DNA of 17,599 nt, taken from contig NZ_CP012839.1 of assembly GCF_002073895.1 (NCBI RefSeq), positions 518,708 through 536,306 of the forward strand, given 5' to 3'. This DNA comes from Candidatus Riesia pediculischaeffi (GTDB taxonomy: Bacteria > Pseudomonadota > Gammaproteobacteria > Enterobacterales > Enterobacteriaceae). The notes beneath the pieces were generated by a model. It was not told where the DNA came from and did not search any database. It was given only the letters and a program-made list of their open reading frames with translations. The position numbers were made by a program, and so were the translations under genes. Position 1 is the stretch's first letter. The number at the start of each line of letters is the position of its first letter. Shown piece by piece: positions 1 to 9,415 of this stretch.

Positions 1-806
1 AGTTAACAATAAGATATTTAAGATGAGATAAACTTTCATTTCGTTGATCAGAGGGTTAACACCTTCATAAATCGTTGAATCAAATTTGATTCATTCTAAC
101 AAGATATGTTTAAATTCAAAAAGTTGATACATTTAAAAATTGTAAGGAAGATACTCTCTATCCTTTGGACGAAGGATGTTTGACATAAAGATGATCAAAC
201 TTAAATGTATCGTAAAAAATTAAGATTTTTGTAAGATATAGTTTATGAAGATGTTAAAATATGATTGATATTGCGAACTTGTGAAGAAATGAATTGGAGA
301 TTCTTACAGAATGTTTTCAACGTTGATTTATAAATACTTTTTAAAATTAATATGGATCTCGTAAAGGTCATTCGTGGAGGAATAGATTACAAATAACATC
401 GAGTATGATCGATGTTTTGTTCGTATAAAATGATTCAACCTTGATCTTAAAAGAGACGATCAAAATAATAAATAAGAATCGTAATCCGTAAAAATTGATT
501 TTCACCTTCTCTTATGGGGGATAAATGTAATGTTTGATAACGTTTAATATCTTTCCTAGACGATGATAGAGAGCTGAAGTTAAATGTTAAAGTTATGATA
601 TATTGAATTTCGATGAATTTACAATACGTTTCAAGAACGTTGATCTTGGAAAATCGTGTGTTCTTTTCATGTTTTTTAAGAATGTACGTTACAAATAATG
701 TAACTTAAATAAGATAAGAGATGTATGGTCTTCCTAGAAGGAGATATCAATTTGAAATACAACCTTTATATATTTTAAGTAGAATAACATCCATCATGAA
801 CTAAAT
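1..806. other. Gene-free AT-rich stretch before pabA
   Basis: No frame here holds an open reading frame I can assign to a family, and I recognise no RNA gene. Two small things are visible. One is a strong orphan ribosome binding site, AAGGAG at 738-743, followed eight bases later by TTG and only eight codons. The other is a short inverted repeat, GTTACA/TGTAAC, at 688-704. Stops are dense in all frames, which suggests old, fully eroded coding sequence or spacer. A pabA promoter probably lies within it, but I see no convincing pair of boxes. Confidence 0.6.
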
Positions 807-1385
807 ATGTTGTTAATTATAGATAACTATGATTCTTTCACCTATAATTTGTATCAGTATTTTTTAGAATTAAAGGTTGAAGTAGTCGTAAGAAAAAATG
901 ATTCGATTGATATTCAATGGATCTCAAAATTGTCACCTTCCCATATAGTTATTTCTCCTGGTCCTTGTTCGCCTGAAAAAACTGGTATTTCTAGGCGAGT
1001 TATAATGAATTTTTCAGGAAAAATTCCAATACTTGGTGTATGTATCGGTCATCAAGCGATCGGACAGGTTTTTGGCGCTTCGATAGTAAAGGCTAAAAAA
1101 CCGATCCATGGAAAATCTTCAAAGATATATCATCGCGAACAAGGAGTTCTCAAAGGGATTGAACGATCTTTTATGGTAGCTAGATATCATTCTTTAGTTA
1201 TCGATCTCAAATCCTTGCCTTCTATTTTAGAGGTTACATCTTGGACGAGGGATGAGTTTGGTGACATCGATGAAATTATGGGGATTCGTCATAAAAGGTT
1301 CCCAACAGAAGGGATACAGTATCATCCGGAAAGTATATTGACTGAGAACGGATATAAAATACTGCAGAATTTTATTAATTATTAA
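807..1385 (+). CDS. pabA: Aminodeoxychorismate synthase glutaminase subunit (PabA)
   Basis: Class I glutamine amidotransferase that releases ammonia from glutamine for PabB, which turns chorismate into 4-amino-4-deoxychorismate for p-aminobenzoate and folate. The protein is 192 residues (E. coli PabA 187) and aligns almost end to end. Visible are the N-terminal IDNYDSFTYNLYQY, the oxyanion segment SPGPCSP (50-56), the nucleophile elbow GVCIGHQ with Cys79, and the HPESI triad segment with His173 and Glu175. The YHSL and EIMGIRH segments favour PabA over the TrpG paralogue, and no trp gene is adjacent. No clear Shine-Dalgarno sequence precedes the start. It converges with yggT about 110 bases downstream. 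The partners pabB and pabC are not in the window. A role shared with TrpE cannot be excluded. Confidence 0.9.
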   Translation: MLLIIDNYDSFTYNLYQYFLELKVEVVVRKNDSIDIQWISKLSPSHIVISPGPCSPEKTGISRRVIMNFSGKIPILGVCIGHQAIGQVFGASIVKAKKPIHGKSSKIYHREQGVLKGIERSFMVARYHSLVIDLKSLPSILEVTSWTRDEFGDIDEIMGIRHKRFPTEGIQYHPESILTENGYKILQNFINY

Positions 1386-1432
1386 ACAACAAACTTAACG
1401 AAAGAACTGTTCGTAACTTTTATGAATGTTTT

Positions 1433-1459
1433 ATAAAAAACAGGATCCATGATGGAATC
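1433..1459 (-). terminator. Possible weak terminator after yggT
   Basis: On the minus strand, about 35 bases past the yggT stop, a five-pair stem with one bulged base (GATTCC...GGATC around a five-base loop) is followed by CTG and six T residues. The stem is short, so this is a marginal intrinsic terminator. Confidence 0.25.
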
Positions 1460-1494
1460 TTAAATCGACGTTCAATGTTTCATCATATACTGAG

Positions 1495-2100
1495 TCAGTT
1501 ATAATTGGTCTTATGATAAGAGGAAGAGAGAATGTTCGCAGCTCTTGTGTCAATTAGAGATATCAGGTCCATACGAAGATAATTCAATGATACCAGTATC
1601 AATACGATCACTATACAGGAAAAATAATCTCCGTTACAACTCGAAGTAATCTTGTTCACTCTGAAAATGATCGGTCTTATCAACAAATTTAACGTTTCTG
1701 ATAAAGGGTAATTCATGTTTTTTTTCCAGTTGAACAAAATCTTTCCGATTACTATCCAAAAGATTACTTTTCCAAAGTAGGTAAACAATTGAATCAAGCT
1801 AATTATCAAAATAGATATTTTGTTGATCAGATGAATATAATTTTCCATCCAAAAAGTAAATATCATGTGAGCGATAACGAACATATACGACGTGATTAGG
1901 GAGGATATTTTTTTTTCAAGCAATGTGTTTATTGGAAATATTGAGTATATTTTTTCGTATATGAAATCTGTCGATTTGTAGACGAAATGAAAAAACATGT
2001 TTTTAACATTTATATCGTTCCACTGTATCCAGAATCTCAGTAAGAATAAAATAATATAGAATTGAGTGATCGAAGGGATAATAAAATTTAAAAACTGCAT
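1495..2100 (-). CDS. yggT: YggT family integral membrane protein
   Basis: Inner-membrane protein of the YGGT family; its exact function is not settled, though the family is linked to osmotic or division functions in some bacteria. It has 201 residues (E. coli YggT 188) and the family's duplicated layout: hydrophobic segments near residues 3-24, 66-86, 94-124 and 158-176, with the signature LLRFWIQW after the first segment and a matching LLIRP segment near 139-143 in the second half. A good ribosome binding site, GGAG, sits six bases before the start. It follows yqgE on the same strand after 580 bases of eroded sequence; E. coli has the same order with ruvX, yggR and yggS between. The C-terminal 20 residues or so are unlike E. 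coli. Confidence 0.85.
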   Translation of the reverse strand: MQFLNFIIPSITQFYIILFLLRFWIQWNDINVKNMFFHFVYKSTDFIYEKIYSIFPINTLLEKKISSLITSYMFVIAHMIFTFWMENYIHLINKISILIISLIQLFTYFGKVIFWIVIGKILFNWKKNMNYPLSETLNLLIRPIIFRVNKITSSCNGDYFSCIVIVLILVSLNYLRMDLISLIDTRAANILSSSYHKTNYN

Positions 2101-2680
2101 GACTTTCTCCGAAGATTTGTAAGATCATATTGTATGATTATTCTATTTCGATAAGAAATAACGATGTTGTACCTACTAAACTTTTTAGAACCCTCTTAGG
2201 GTATCATAAAATTTCATATATAACTTCGTTGGAAACAATAATTCTAAAATTTGACAGATACGTATTAACTTTCGTTATTTCATCCAATCTTTGATTGGAT
2301 TCTCATACAATCCATGCTTTTATTTGGTGAATCTTGTACTTTTAAGATAGCACATTCTTTCAACATATTTTGATATTCTATAAATCACTTGTTGATCTAC
2401 TCCATCGTTCTACCCATACATGTGACGTATCGTATTTTTGTATTCCTTTTATATGGAAGATCTATCTCGTATGATACTTCTAAATATTTATGAAATCTTT
2501 GAAACTTTCCATGAAAGGTATAGCATTTAGTAGCTTTTTCGATGATTTAATTTAAAAAAACTTATAAAAATTCAACTTGACTTTTCGTCATCGTTGATAA
2601 AAACGATCGCAATATACTGCGATTGTTGAAGGATAGTAGTGTAATTGAGAAAGGTAAAACTTTTAAATAATCCTTTTGCA
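2101..2680. other. Eroded spacer between yqgE and yggT
   Basis: This 580-base stretch occupies the place of ruvX, yggR and yggS in the E. coli order. No open frame survives. On the minus strand around 2400-2420 the translation CMGRTME loosely recalls the GMSDDME segment near the end of YggS, with no gap needed over the preceding residues, but the match is too short to call a pseudogene. A terminator-like hairpin lies at 2598-2627. Confidence 0.45.
2598..2627 (-). terminator. Intrinsic terminator after yqgE
   Basis: On the minus strand about 55 bases after the yqgE stop, ATCGCA and TGCGAT pair around a six-base loop. Past an A/C mismatch, three further pairs extend the stem into the first bases of a run of five T residues. 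This is a plausible end for the gshB-yqgE transcript and would separate it from yggT. Confidence 0.45.
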
Positions 2681-3244
2681 TTAAGTATTTCCATATTGAT
2701 TAGAAATTTTACATATATCTATTCCGATTAAGGACGCAGCTTCTTTCCACCTTTCCATGATTGGTGTATGAAAGATGATTTCACTATTTGCTTCAACAGT
2801 CAACCAGTTATTTTTCATCATTTCTTTTTCTAACTGTCCATTTTCCCAACCGGAATAACCCAACGCAACTAATGTTTTCTCTGGTTGATTATCTGTCCCA
2901 AGACTTTCTAAAATATCTTTTGAAGTTGTAATCATAATCTCATCGGACAATTGTAATGTTGAATTAAATCGTTTTTGAGGAGAATGTAATATGAATCCAT
3001 GTGCTTCCGCTAAAGGTCCTCCAGAAAAGACGATCTGATTGAGATCTCTTTTCTTTTCTTTCTTAAGAGGTTTAATATTCAAATTATACAATATATTGTT
3101 AATTGAAATCTGTTCGATTGGTTTATTGATCATTAATCCCATTGCTCCTTTATCATTATGTTCACAGATATATATCACCGACCTCTGAAAATAAGGATCT
3201 ACTAACATGGGCATTGCGATAAGGAAATGATTTCGTAAATTCAT
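2681..3244 (-). CDS. yqgE: YqgE (UPF0301, AlgH-like) protein
   Basis: Conserved protein of the UPF0301/AlgH-like family; no biochemical activity is established. It is 187 residues, exactly the E. coli YqgE length, and aligns without gaps that I can see. Hallmarks are the N-terminal NHFLIAMP, VIYICEHN near 23-30, GAMGLMINKP near 33-42, GGPLAE and GFILHSP in the middle, and LVALGYSGWENGQLE near 125-139. It starts 99 bases after the gshB stop on the same strand, as in E. coli where the two are adjacent, so the pair probably forms one transcript. The ribosome binding site is weak. The start is fixed by alignment with the family's N-terminus. Confidence 0.93.
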   Translation of the reverse strand: MNLRNHFLIAMPMLVDPYFQRSVIYICEHNDKGAMGLMINKPIEQISINNILYNLNIKPLKKEKKRDLNQIVFSGGPLAEAHGFILHSPQKRFNSTLQLSDEIMITTSKDILESLGTDNQPEKTLVALGYSGWENGQLEKEMMKNNWLTVEANSEIIFHTPIMERWKEAASLIGIDICKISNQYGNT

Positions 3245-3343
3245 GTAACTAACTATTTTGATTGTAGTTTATTTTTATAACTGAATTAATTATAAGATTA
3301 ATTTCACTGCGTATCGTATTTATATTTGACTTTTAATATTAAC

Positions 3344-4324
3344 TTAATCTACAGTATTTCTCATCGATAATTCTAGTTCAATTTCGTCGAACAAAAGTTG
3401 AGTAATCGAATATTTATTAATGTGCGACTCAATCTCACGAATGCAGGTTGGACTAGTTATATTGATTTCAATTAATTTATTTCCGATAACATCAATTCCT
3501 GCAAAAAATATCCCTTCTTTTTTCAGGAAACATGCTATTTCCTTGGCAATTCTCCAGTCATCTCTTTGTAACGATCTAACTTTTCCGATACCGCCGGATG
3601 AAAGGTTAGCCCGGACATTGTTTTCTTTTGGTATTCTAGCGAGACAATATGGAACGACTTTCCCATTGATAATTAGAATTCTTTTATCCCCATTTTTCGT
3701 CACATCTGCAACATACTTTTGCATAATACAGAAAACATTTTCTTTTTTCGTAACAGTCTCAATCACGGTTCTTGCATTAAAATTATTTTTATCTAATCTA
3801 AATACTGATTCTCCTCCCATTCTTCCAAGAGGTTTAATAACGACATCTTGGTTCTCTTCATAAAAATTAAGTAATTTTTTGTGATCTCTAGAAACTATTG
3901 TATTCGGAGTTAAATGAGTAAAAAGATTGGCACAGATTTTTTCGTCATGGTTTCTCAAGCTTTTAGGACGATTAATCACCATAGTTCCATCTCGTTCTGC
4001 TCTTTCTAAAATATGTGTTGCATAAATGTACTCCATATTATATGGAGGATCTTTTCTCATCAGAATTACGTTCAGTTTTTTTAATGATATATCTTTTTTT
4101 TTATTTATCTCAAACCATCGGTTCTCCCTATCTTCGATATTTTCAATTATTTTAGCAGATCCAAATGGCTCGTTATTAATTAAGTAAATATCTTTGACTT
4201 CCATATAATATATTTGATATCTTCTTTTATGTGCCTCTAATAACATTGCAAAACTGCTATCTTTTTTAATATTGATATTTTCGATTGAATCCATAACAAT
4301 TCCTAACCGAATTGAATCATTCAT
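3344..4324 (-). CDS. gshB: Glutathione synthetase (GshB)
   Basis: ATP-grasp ligase for the second step of glutathione synthesis, joining gamma-glutamylcysteine and glycine with ATP hydrolysis, in the cytosol. It has 326 residues (E. coli 316) and matches throughout: N-terminal LGIVMDSIENINIKKDSS, the MRKDPPYNMEYIYATHILE segment near 109-127, the glycine-rich ATP loop GRMGGES near 168-174, the PYCLARIP segment, and the metal and substrate end EINITSPTCIREIE near 291-304. In the glycine-rich loop the usual PLDGMGG reads PLGRMGG. AAGGA precedes the start by about ten bases. With gshA elsewhere in the window, both glutathione enzymes are present. Confidence 0.95.
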   Translation of the reverse strand: MNDSIRLGIVMDSIENINIKKDSSFAMLLEAHKRRYQIYYMEVKDIYLINNEPFGSAKIIENIEDRENRWFEINKKKDISLKKLNVILMRKDPPYNMEYIYATHILERAERDGTMVINRPKSLRNHDEKICANLFTHLTPNTIVSRDHKKLLNFYEENQDVVIKPLGRMGGESVFRLDKNNFNARTVIETVTKKENVFCIMQKYVADVTKNGDKRILIINGKVVPYCLARIPKENNVRANLSSGGIGKVRSLQRDDWRIAKEIACFLKKEGIFFAGIDVIGNKLIEINITSPTCIREIESHINKYSITQLLFDEIELELSMRNTVD

Positions 4325-4669
4325 TTTTATTTCTTCCTTTCTTTGATCATATAGTTGATGAGAATATCACTGAGTATGTCTATAAAGATTCGATAAACTA
4401 ATTTGACAAGAAGTGATTATATTTTATTTTCAACGATTTATTAAAAATTGTCGAGGTATATTGTAATTATTATTCTGATAAAAAAGATTTGATAGTTCTA
4501 TTCATTTATTTTCGACTCGAATCGATGTAATGAGAAAATAAACGATTTTTCAAAATGATTACTACATAGTGCAAAGAACGTTGAAATAAGTTAGATGAAA
4601 ACAATCTTATCATACGAAATATATTTTAGAATTAATACATAAAGTTTGAGATATTAAAAAGGAGAATTT
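4325..4669. promoter_or_regulatory. Divergent promoter region between gshB and gmhA
   Basis: This 345-base gap separates two divergent genes, so promoters in both directions must lie here. The best candidates share one spot. On the plus strand TTGACA (4403-4408) is followed after 16 bases by TATTTT (4425-4430). On the minus strand TTGTCA (4409-4404) is followed after 18 or 19 bases by TTATAG or TATAGA. The plus-strand start would leave a leader of roughly 230 bases before gmhA. No operator or riboswitch fold is evident. Confidence 0.3.
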
Positions 4670-5275
4670 ATGGATTCTTTAGAAAAAAGTATTTTTTATG
4701 AGCTACAGGAAGCGGAAGTGGTATTAAGAACATTTTCAAATAATATAAAAAATATTACATCCATTAAGAATGCTGCCTTATTGATTTGTAAAGCTTTTCA
4801 ATCGGGACGTAAGATACTTTCTTGCGGTAATGGAGGATCTCATTGTGATGCAATGCACTTTGCAGAAGAATTAACTGGACGTTATCGAGAACATAGGATT
4901 GGATATCCTGCAATATCTATTTCAGATTCCAGCTATATTTCTTGCGTAGCAAACGATTATGGATATGATAAAATCTTTTGTAGATACATCGAATCTATCG
5001 GTAAGAAAGGAGATGTTTTATTGGCAATCTCCACCTCTGGAAACTCTAAGAATCTTATCGAAGCGGCTAAACAAGCAAAATCTAAGAATATGGGAATCAT
5101 CAGTTTAACAGGAAGAGACGGCGGTCAACTTAAAAAACTATCTGACGTAGATATAATGGTATCTCATACTGGATATTCTGACAGAGTTCAAGAAGTACAT
5201 ATTAAAATAATACATATTTTAGTTTATCTGATAGAAAGAGAAATGCGTAAAGGACGACATCATCAAATTGATTGA
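4670..5275 (+). CDS. gmhA: Sedoheptulose-7-phosphate isomerase (GmhA)
   Basis: Converts sedoheptulose 7-phosphate to D-glycero-D-manno-heptose 7-phosphate, the first step towards ADP-heptose for the LPS inner core. The protein is 201 residues (E. coli GmhA 192). A SIS phosphosugar-binding domain is clear: [21 protein letters not shown] starts near residue 50 and contains Glu67 (E. coli Glu65), STSGNS lies at 121-126, and HIKIIHIL holds His182 (E. coli His180), both catalytic positions. Identity is much higher to GmhA than to the paralogue DiaA. An excellent AAGGAG lies just before the start. Its presence implies a retained LPS core and outer membrane; the other heptose genes are not in the window. 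Confidence 0.93.
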   Translation: MDSLEKSIFYELQEAEVVLRTFSNNIKNITSIKNAALLICKAFQSGRKILSCGNGGSHCDAMHFAEELTGRYREHRIGYPAISISDSSYISCVANDYGYDKIFCRYIESIGKKGDVLLAISTSGNSKNLIEAAKQAKSKNMGIISLTGRDGGQLKKLSDVDIMVSHTGYSDRVQEVHIKIIHILVYLIEREMRKGRHHQID

Positions 5276-5589
5276 TCTAAATGATTTACTGAACCACAAC
5301 CGATTTCATCCTTTAAGTTAAAAAAACGAATAGGAGATAGATATGGAACAGCTGAACATCGATCATTGTTTAATGGTATTATGAAAGATCGCAGTTTTAT
5401 GGTACTGAATAATGTAATATCATCGTGTTTTTAGAATTCTTATTGAAAAGATATCTGTCATTTCAAATATCGAACGATAATTCGAATGAATTATTACATA
5501 GAATATCTCTCATAACATAATGAGAAGTTTAACAATGACTTACATATGATTATATGAACTTTGAGATCGAACGGATCAGGAGTTTGATA
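5276..5589. other. Spacer between gmhA and recA
   Basis: About 314 bases without a gene. The recA promoter should lie here, but I find no LexA box of the CTG-N10-CAG form and no clear sigma-70 pair. The last bases carry AGGAG (5578-5582), the ribosome binding site that fixes the recA start at 5590. Confidence 0.55.
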
Positions 5590-6597
5590 ATGATTTTTAA
5601 TAAGGATAAAATGAAATCAATTGATTTAGTTTTAGATCAAATTGAAAAACAGTTCGGAAAGGGTTCTATCATGAGATTAGGAGAAGATCGATCCATGAAA
5701 ATAGAAACGATTTCTACTGGTCTGTTATCTCTTGACGTAGCTTTAGGGGTAGGAGGATTACCATTAGGACGAATCGTTGAAATATACGGTCCAGAGTCAT
5801 CTGGAAAGACAACATTAACTTTACAAATTATTTCTTCAGCACAAAAAGAAAGGAAAACTTGTGCTTTTATTGATGCTGAACATGCTCTTGATCCATCTTA
5901 TGCAGAAAGGATAGGGGTGGATGTGAACAACTTGTTATGTTCTCAACCAGATAATGGAGAGCAAGCTTTAGAAATTTGCGATACTTTGATTAAATCTGGA
6001 ACAGTAGATCTAATCGTTATTGATTCAGTCGCTGCTCTGACTCCAAAAGCTGAAATAGATGGAGAGATAGGAGATTCTCACATCGGTTTAGCAGCTCGAC
6101 TAATGAGTCAAGCCATGCGTAAATTGGCTAGCAATTTAAAAAATTTTAACGTTTTATTGATTTTTATCAATCAAATTCGAATGAAAATAGGTGTAATGTT
6201 CGGTAGTTCAGAAATAACAACAGGAGGAAATGCATTAAAATTTTATGCTTCAGTACGATTAGATATCAGAAAAATAGGTTCTGTTAAGAATGGAGATGAA
6301 GTGATTGGTAGTGAGACCAGAGTAAAAGTTGTGAAAAACAAAGTTGCTATACCATTCAAACAAACAGAATTTCAAATCCTTTATGGAAAAGGAATCAATG
6401 TTCATGGAGAAATTATTGATCTAGCTGTTCAATATAAACTGATCGAGAAATCCGGATCTTGGTATAGTTACAACGGTAAAAAAATTGGACATGGAAAAAT
6501 GAACGTATCCGATCGTCTAAAGGATGATATAGAGATTTATTCAGAATTGAACAAAAAATTAAGGAATCTAATTTTTAAAAATCGACAAAATGGTTGA
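5590..6597 (+). CDS. recA: Recombinase RecA
   Basis: ATP-dependent DNA strand-exchange protein for homologous recombination and, where LexA is present, SOS co-protease activity. I start it at 5590 rather than at the in-frame ATG at 5554 because AGGAG lies seven bases upstream and the N-terminus then aligns residue for residue with E. coli RecA. It has 335 residues (E. coli 353). The Walker A loop GPESSGKT is at 66-73; [31 protein letters not shown] and [13 protein letters not shown] (L2) are intact. The protein stops soon after the C-terminal helix and lacks the acidic tail. recX, next in E. coli, is absent and alaS begins 42 bases later. Confidence 0.96.
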   Translation: MIFNKDKMKSIDLVLDQIEKQFGKGSIMRLGEDRSMKIETISTGLLSLDVALGVGGLPLGRIVEIYGPESSGKTTLTLQIISSAQKERKTCAFIDAEHALDPSYAERIGVDVNNLLCSQPDNGEQALEICDTLIKSGTVDLIVIDSVAALTPKAEIDGEIGDSHIGLAARLMSQAMRKLASNLKNFNVLLIFINQIRMKIGVMFGSSEITTGGNALKFYASVRLDIRKIGSVKNGDEVIGSETRVKVVKNKVAIPFKQTEFQILYGKGINVHGEIIDLAVQYKLIEKSGSWYSYNGKKIGHGKMNVSDRLKDDIEIYSELNKKLRNLIFKNRQNG

Positions 6598-6639
6598 ATC
6601 AAGACTCTGTGAAGTTGACCAATATAAAATATTGAGCTT

Positions 6640-7938
6640 ATGATAAAGATTAATACTCACAAAATTCGTACAATTTTCTTAAAATTCTTTCAGGAGAAAG
6701 GTCATCTAATACTTCCAAGTAGTAGTTTAGTTCCAGATAGAAAAGATTCTTCTCTTCTTTTTACGAATGCTGGAATGAATCAATTTAAAAAAAACTTCTT
6801 CGATATTAAAAATTCATCTTGTTCTACAAAAGTAGCAACAGCACAACGTTGTATCCGAGCAGGAGGTAGATTTAATGATTTAGAAAACGTTGGGTATACT
6901 GGATCACATCATACTTTGTTTGAAATGTTAGGTAATTTCAGTTTTGGTGATTATTTTAAAGATAAAGCTATTCAATACGCTTGGGAATTGTTGACAAGTA
7001 GGAAATGGTTCGATATATGTGAAGATCGTATATTCGTCACTGTATACCATTCAGATGAGGAATCTTACGATATATGGACGAATAAGATTGGAATTTCTAG
7101 GAATAATATCTTTAAAATACAAGATTATGACGGTTGCAGGTATCGTTCAGAGAATTTTTGGAAAATGGGAGATACCGGTCTATGCGGTCCGAGCACGGAG
7201 GTGTTCTATAATTTCGATAATAAAGGTGAATTCGACGGGTCTTTAGAATCGTTCGAAAGAAATAGAGCAAACCTTTTAGAGATATGGAATATAGTTTTTA
7301 TACAATTTAACTTGAATAGTTTTAATAGATTAGAACAGCTTCCATATTTTTCAATAGATACAGGAATGGGTTTGGAAAGAATGGCTTCTGTGATACAAAA
7401 CGTTAGATCAAGTTATCAAATAGACATCTTTCAGAAATTGATAGGTTCTATTCGGAGTTGTTTTTCTGAAGTTAATTTTACACGACATACATTAAAGGTG
7501 ATATCTGATCACATTCGATCCATTGTCCTGATTATTAACGAGAATATCGTGCCAAGTAACGTTGGAAGGGGATATGTTCTGAGAAAAATTATCAGACGAA
7601 CTATCAGAAAAGCGTACTTAGATGGTATGAGAGAACCATTTCTGTATAAATTAGTTTATCATGTTAAAGATTTATTTGAAGGTTATTTTCAAGATATCAG
7701 TATCGATCAAAAACTTACAGAAGATTTGATAAAAAGAGAGGAGAAACAGTTTTTAAATATCTTGTTGATTGGTATAAATTTGCTAAAAAAATTTTTGAAA
7801 CAATCAAACTACCGTATCATACATGAAAAAGATATATTTTTTTTGTATGATACGCATGGTCTACCAACTGATATATCTATGAAGATATGTCAAGAATATG
7901 GGGTTACGATTGATAAAAACAAGTTACAAAAAACTTAG
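6640..7938 (+). CDS. alaS: Alanyl-tRNA synthetase, N-terminal half (truncated)
   Basis: Class II synthetase that charges tRNA-Ala. The open frame gives 432 residues against 876 for E. coli AlaRS. It contains the whole aminoacylation core: FTNAGMNQFK near 41-50, the motif 2 region RCIRAGGRFNDLENVG near 70-85, HTLFEMLGNFSFGDYF near 91-106, the motif 3 segment DTGMGLERMA, and the helical tRNA-recognition domain with DHIRS and GRGYVLRKIIRR, ending just past YDTHGLPTD. A TAG stop then follows and the editing, zinc-binding and C-Ala parts survive only as debris. From published work, N-terminal E. coli fragments of about 461 residues still charge tRNA, so this shorter product could have activity, but that is inference. 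The position after recA matches E. coli. Confidence 0.8.
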   Translation: MIKINTHKIRTIFLKFFQEKGHLILPSSSLVPDRKDSSLLFTNAGMNQFKKNFFDIKNSSCSTKVATAQRCIRAGGRFNDLENVGYTGSHHTLFEMLGNFSFGDYFKDKAIQYAWELLTSRKWFDICEDRIFVTVYHSDEESYDIWTNKIGISRNNIFKIQDYDGCRYRSENFWKMGDTGLCGPSTEVFYNFDNKGEFDGSLESFERNRANLLEIWNIVFIQFNLNSFNRLEQLPYFSIDTGMGLERMASVIQNVRSSYQIDIFQKLIGSIRSCFSEVNFTRHTLKVISDHIRSIVLIINENIVPSNVGRGYVLRKIIRRTIRKAYLDGMREPFLYKLVYHVKDLFEGYFQDISIDQKLTEDLIKREEKQFLNILLIGINLLKKFLKQSNYRIIHEKDIFFLYDTHGLPTDISMKICQEYGVTIDKNKLQKT

Positions 7939-9293
7939 TTTTTATAAATTCATCGACAACAAATATTCCAGAATAGGAATTGTGGCGTATTACTTTTCGA
8001 AAATCGTTTTATAGGATATTATGATTTTTCTGAAAGATTTTCCAAGGTGATAGCGATAAAAAAATGAAGAGTACGTTAGAGATCTGAATGTCAAAGATTA
8101 AGGAAAAATTATTTTAGATAGGACTGTTTTTTATCTAGAATCAGGAGGTTAGGGGATTGGAGAAAACTATTCAATAAAAATTTCGAATTTTTTGTGACTA
8201 ACACGATGATAGAAGAAGATCATATCGTTCTGTTGGATTTGTGATGAATGGTTCAGTGTTTATTAACGATAATTTAACGGTGAAAATAGATTGTTCTCAT
8301 AGAAAATCAATCAGTATTAATCATTCTGATACCTATTTATTGCGTTCTTCTCTTCGGGAGATATTAGGAAATTTCGTTCTTCAACGAGGTTCTTCGATAA
8401 AATCTGATCGTTTAACATTCGATTTTTGTTATGGTTAAAAGATTACAGAAGAACAAACATTTCAGATGGAAGAAATGATCAATTCAAAAATTCTAGAAAA
8501 CTTGTTAGTCCAAATAGAAGAAAAAGAGAAATTTTTGAATATAGAAAAAAGAACAACCCCATATGTTTTCTAAAAAGAAACGCTATATGAAAAGAATCGA
8601 GGATATCGGATTTTCCTGAAGAAAATTGTTGCGGAGCACACGTTGATAGAACCATAGAAATTGGACTTTTTTTTTGATCGATGGAGAATGTGGAATTTCG
8701 AAGAATGCAAGGAGAATAGAATCTATCGTTGGAAAAACGCTGTAGCAATGGTACAAAATGACAGAAGAACGATACAAAAGCTTGGAAAAATGTTGCAATC
8801 TTGTCCTAAAACAATAGTAAAAAGATTGGATTCTCGTTTAAGAAATTCCAAAGGAATAAAGAATTCATATATAAAAGTGAAAAAAATATTAGAAAATCGT
8901 ACTATAGATGATCTAATTAAAAAATTTACAATCATTCAAGAAAAAGTTTACTTTCTTGAAAAAATTAGAAGATTTTAACAACTCATAAGTTAAAGATATC
9001 ATGGTTCATTTAGTGAAAAAAAATATACCCTTCCATAGCTCTTTTATTTTCAAAGGAAGAAAAAAGAATATACTTATCGATTGGAATTAGCAAAGAACTA
9101 TCTAGAATAATTCAGGAAAAAAGTTGGCTTTTTTATTACTGAAAGATTATCAAACTGGAAAGGAGGAGATCGTTTAGCTCAAATTAGTGCGGATGAATTT
9201 AATGAAGATGAAGGTGTACTTTCGTGTTCTCTTTCCACTTTGGTAAAGAAGTGGATCGTTTCCAATCATTTAACAGAACTAGAAGATATTTAA
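7939..9293 (+). pseudogene. alaS: Decayed C-terminal half of alaS
   Basis: Recognisable AlaRS pieces follow in the right order but in shifting frames with stops. Near 8117-8160 the family's FYxESGGQVGD reads FYLESGG, then TAG at 8150-8152 where Gln is expected, then GIG. At 8241-8438 an open piece covers the editing region, but HSATH reads HSDTY, losing one zinc-binding or editing His. At 8627-8641 the family's CGGTH reads CCGAH. Near 8700-8978 another open piece matches the central helical linker. Finally 9156-9293 gives a continuous 45-codon stretch, WKGGDRLAQISADEF onward, matching the glycine-rich end of C-Ala. Stop codons and several frame changes rule out one product. This explains the 1.3 kb between the truncated frame and csrA. 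Confidence 0.88.
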
Positions 9294-9415
9294 CCGTCGA
9301 CATCATTTTTTAAGATAAAATATGAAATTTGGAATGTTAATTCCTACTTATCGCATCAAGCTTAATCAAGTAGATTAAAATAAATTGATCATATAATTCT
9401 CAAGAGGAAAAAAGG

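Noticed and set aside
2400..2420. yggS remnant (CMGRTME versus GMSDDME)
   Set aside because: The match is a few residues only and the distance to yggT is larger than expected, so I do not call a pseudogene.
3420..3863. 147-codon plus-strand frame inside gshB
   Set aside because: It is antisense to a clear gshB, has no family resemblance, and is expected as a shadow frame.
5554..5589. Earlier in-frame ATG for recA
   Set aside because: The later ATG at 5590 has AGGAG at good spacing and gives an N-terminus that aligns exactly with E. coli RecA.
8479..8935. Minus-strand frames within the alaS remnant
   Set aside because: They are antisense to readable AlaRS debris on the plus strand and resemble nothing.
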